From: Propionispora hippei DSM 15287
Lineage (GTDB): Bacteria > Bacillota > Negativicutes > Propionisporales > Propionisporaceae
DNA length: 64,000 nucleotides
Assembly (NCBI RefSeq): GCF_900141835.1
Contig: NZ_FQZD01000006.1
Span: 62,001 to 126,000, forward strand
Direction of reading: 5' to 3'
A program made the translations under genes and the position numbers. Positions 62,560 to 64,000 of this stretch are shown here, one piece after another (positions within the stretch are counted from its first letter, which is position 1; each line of letters opens with the position of its first letter). The notes under the pieces are model-generated. The model saw nothing but the letters and a program-made list of their open reading frames with translations. It was not told the DNA's origin and ran no database searches.

Positions 62560-63123
62560 ATGATCCAAGGTGTTGATGTAAGCGTGCACAATGGAGCGGT
62601 AGATTGGCAAGCGGTGAAGGATGCTGGTATTCAGTTTACTATGATACGCAGCTCTTATGGTAAGAACTCGAAGGACAGTATGTTTGCACAGAATGTAGCA
62701 GGAGCGAAAGCAGTAGGTCTACAGGTTGGTGCCTATCATTATTCTTACGCGCTGAACAAAGATGATGCTATCCAGGAGGCGATTAACTGCCGGAGCGTGA
62801 TCGACAGCACCGGCCAGCTACTGGAACTTCCCGTGTTTTTTGATATGGAGGATGCGGACGGCTATAAACAGCGAAATGGGTTTGCCTTTGATCCAACTGA
62901 GATTACAGCAATATGCAAAACGTTTTTGGACAATATCGGCCTGGATTGTGGTGTGTATGCATCTTGCTTCTGGTTTTGCAATTACATCGATTGGCGAAGC
63001 TTAGGCTGTGCCATATGGAATGCTCAGTGGGGAAGTGCGGATGATTTGCAAGGGTTCATGTGGCAATATACCGACAGTCTGGATATCAAAGGAAATTCGT
63101 TTGACGGCAACATTAAATATTAA
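62560..63123 (+). CDS. GH25 lysozyme-family muramidase
   Basis: 187 residues covering one GH25 domain. QGVDVSVHNGAVDW carries D6 and the FFDMED segment carries D95 and E97, the catalytic positions of Cellosyl-type muramidases. Other conserved parts are GAYHYSYAL and MWQYTDS near the end. No signal peptide or wall-binding repeat, as in phage endolysins, so a holin-dependent or non-lytic role is possible. GAGAGGTGG precedes the ATG. Confidence 0.92.
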   Translation: MIQGVDVSVHNGAVDWQAVKDAGIQFTMIRSSYGKNSKDSMFAQNVAGAKAVGLQVGAYHYSYALNKDDAIQEAINCRSVIDSTGQLLELPVFFDMEDADGYKQRNGFAFDPTEITAICKTFLDNIGLDCGVYASCFWFCNYIDWRSLGCAIWNAQWGSADDLQGFMWQYTDSLDIKGNSFDGNIKY

Positions 63124-63271
63124 AGGAATGTATTATTTATAGTAAATGACTGTTTGTCATTAGATAAAGGTTGTTAATATTTTATACATGGCGGTCATGT
63201 GGTTATAATTGTTTCTGAACATGCCCCCTTGTTTATCAGAAACTTAGTGAAAAAGAAGAAGCAATTAACCT

Positions 63272-63766
63272 CTAAAACAATATACTTTTTTTAAATTTCT
63301 TTTTAGGGATTAAAGAATATAAAAGATCTTCGAAATCTTTGTTGCTTTTCGAAGTGAACCAAATTTGGGGTAAAAGAAGCGCTTGTTTTCGGCTTAAGAA
63401 AATAGCAAAGCAATTTCTTGAAACAGTAACTTTATATACTTTATCCCAGGGAACCATACTGGAGCCGCTTTCAAAGCTAACCTGGACACCTGTTTTTAAA
63501 AACTCATAAGTAGCTTCTTGTTGCATTAATTGATTTGATAGATAATTTCTTTTAGCAATGTGCCTCATTCCCCAATAATAACCGCAGGCTAAGGCTATGA
63601 CAAGGCTTGAAAATAGCCATATGCTTTCTTGCTTTAGCACAGATGAAACAATGATTAGCATGAGCAGGCTTACGAGTAAGTACATTCTTGCTGTTGTTTC
63701 ATAAGTAAAATTAATTGCATCTTTTAAAGAAATTGATCCTTTTAAGTGAAATAATACTTCATTCAC
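63272..63766 (-). CDS. YcxB-like membrane protein
   Basis: About 164 residues with two adjacent membrane segments (MYLLVSLLMLIIVSSVL and WLFSSLVIALACGYYWGM) followed by a YcxB-type C-terminal domain (TGVQVSFESGSSMVPWDKVY, then LLLPQIWF). The function of this family is unknown. The GTG at 63766 after GGGAGTG is preferred; an upstream ATG pair at 63790 gives a slightly longer product. Confidence 0.7.
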   Translation of the reverse strand: MNEVLFHLKGSISLKDAINFTYETTARMYLLVSLLMLIIVSSVLKQESIWLFSSLVIALACGYYWGMRHIAKRNYLSNQLMQQEATYEFLKTGVQVSFESGSSMVPWDKVYKVTVSRNCFAIFLSRKQALLLPQIWFTSKSNKDFEDLLYSLIPKKKFKKSILF

Positions 63767-63847
63767 GGAATCACTCCCTATCGTCATCATTCAGTAGAGG
63801 TAAAACTTATTTAACTTATATTCCTGAATATATTTGGTGAGAAGAGG

Positions 63848-64000
63848 TTACGGCAATTTTTCGCTGAGCTTTAATTGGGTTCCATCAGCAAATTTAATAG
63901 ATATTGGTTTGATTTCAATTGATAGCTGATCCGGCGGTGTATTAAACAAAGCAGCATCAGAACTGATAAAAGGATTGATTTTTTTACTCCAGGTTATAGT
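63848..64000 (-). CDS. C-terminal end of an unidentified protein
   Basis: An open frame of 50 codons runs in from the right edge and ends in TAA at 63848. The visible residues (for example FNTPPDQLSIEIKPISIKFA) give no family match. The start lies beyond the window. Confidence 0.45.
   Translation of the reverse strand, partial: TITWSKKINPFISSDAALFNTPPDQLSIEIKPISIKFADGTQLKLSEKLP

Noticed and set aside
52404-63123. Complete prophage
   Set aside because: An amidase, a muramidase, an XRE regulator and tail-like proteins are present, but there is no integrase, terminase, capsid or portal gene and no att repeats.

Overview
The window reads as a chromosomal segment of an anaerobic, endospore-forming Firmicute. 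Spore-related genes (spoVS, ylbJ, a Spo0E-like phosphatase domain), low-GC gene order of the Bacillus ylb-fab-smc-ffh type, a FabK-type enoyl reductase and an Fe-only nitrogenase all fit. Intermediate GC in the core and frequent TTG starts are compatible with Negativicutes (Sporomusa/Pelosinus-like), but that placement is inference from gene content. No rRNA, tRNA or CRISPR array was seen.

Layout. 1-6.4 kb: end of an NlpC/P60 hydrolase, then an amino-sugar operon (nagR, nagE, murQ, nagA, nagB, a separate EIIA) for GlcNAc and MurNAc-6-P salvage. 6.4-29.1 kb: housekeeping core (rsmD, coaD, ylbJ, ylbK, tmcAL, ackA, yceD, rpmF, then fapR-plsX-fabH-fabK-fabD-fabG-acpP-second fabK-like-fabF-rnc, a radical SAM gene, spoVS, smc, ftsY). 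29.1-39.2 kb: a complete Fe-only nitrogenase cassette anfH-D-G-K, three unassigned genes (HEPN-like, class I glutamine amidotransferase, FMN-binding), nifB, nifI1, nifI2, and a convergent one-component regulator with a molybdate-binding-like domain. It sits between ftsY and ylxM-ffh, which are normally adjacent. Its 750-bp upstream region carries a sigma-A-like promoter, an attenuator-like terminator and three hairpins sharing an identical seven-base loop. 39.3-52.3 kb: core resumes (ylxM, ffh, rpsP, khpA, ylqD, rimM, trmD, a SPOUT methyltransferase, rplS, lepB, rbgA, a ClpP-like protease, rnhB, ylqG, ylqH, yraN, comM).

52.3-64 kb: an AT-richer accessory region. It holds five related modular proteins (variable N-terminal domain, one fibronectin type III domain, one shared uncharacterised C-terminal domain; one copy frameshifted), two duplicated structured leaders, a secreted cell-wall amidase, a GH25 muramidase, a small operon behind LexA-like boxes, several microproteins and an XRE-Spo0E fusion regulator. 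The normal comM neighbour dprA is absent, so this is a second breakpoint in the conserved order.

How the parts work together. The first operon feeds recycled wall amino sugars to fructose-6-P. The fab block under FapR makes fatty acids, and ftsY/ffh serve membrane targeting. The anf cassette holds the structural subunits plus NifB and PII-type switches, which is close to the minimal dedicated set for an iron-only enzyme, and the adjacent regulator would be a logical molybdenum-dependent repressor. The most interesting parts are the anf leader hairpins, the unassigned anf accessory genes, and the modular FN3 family with its duplicated leader RNA.
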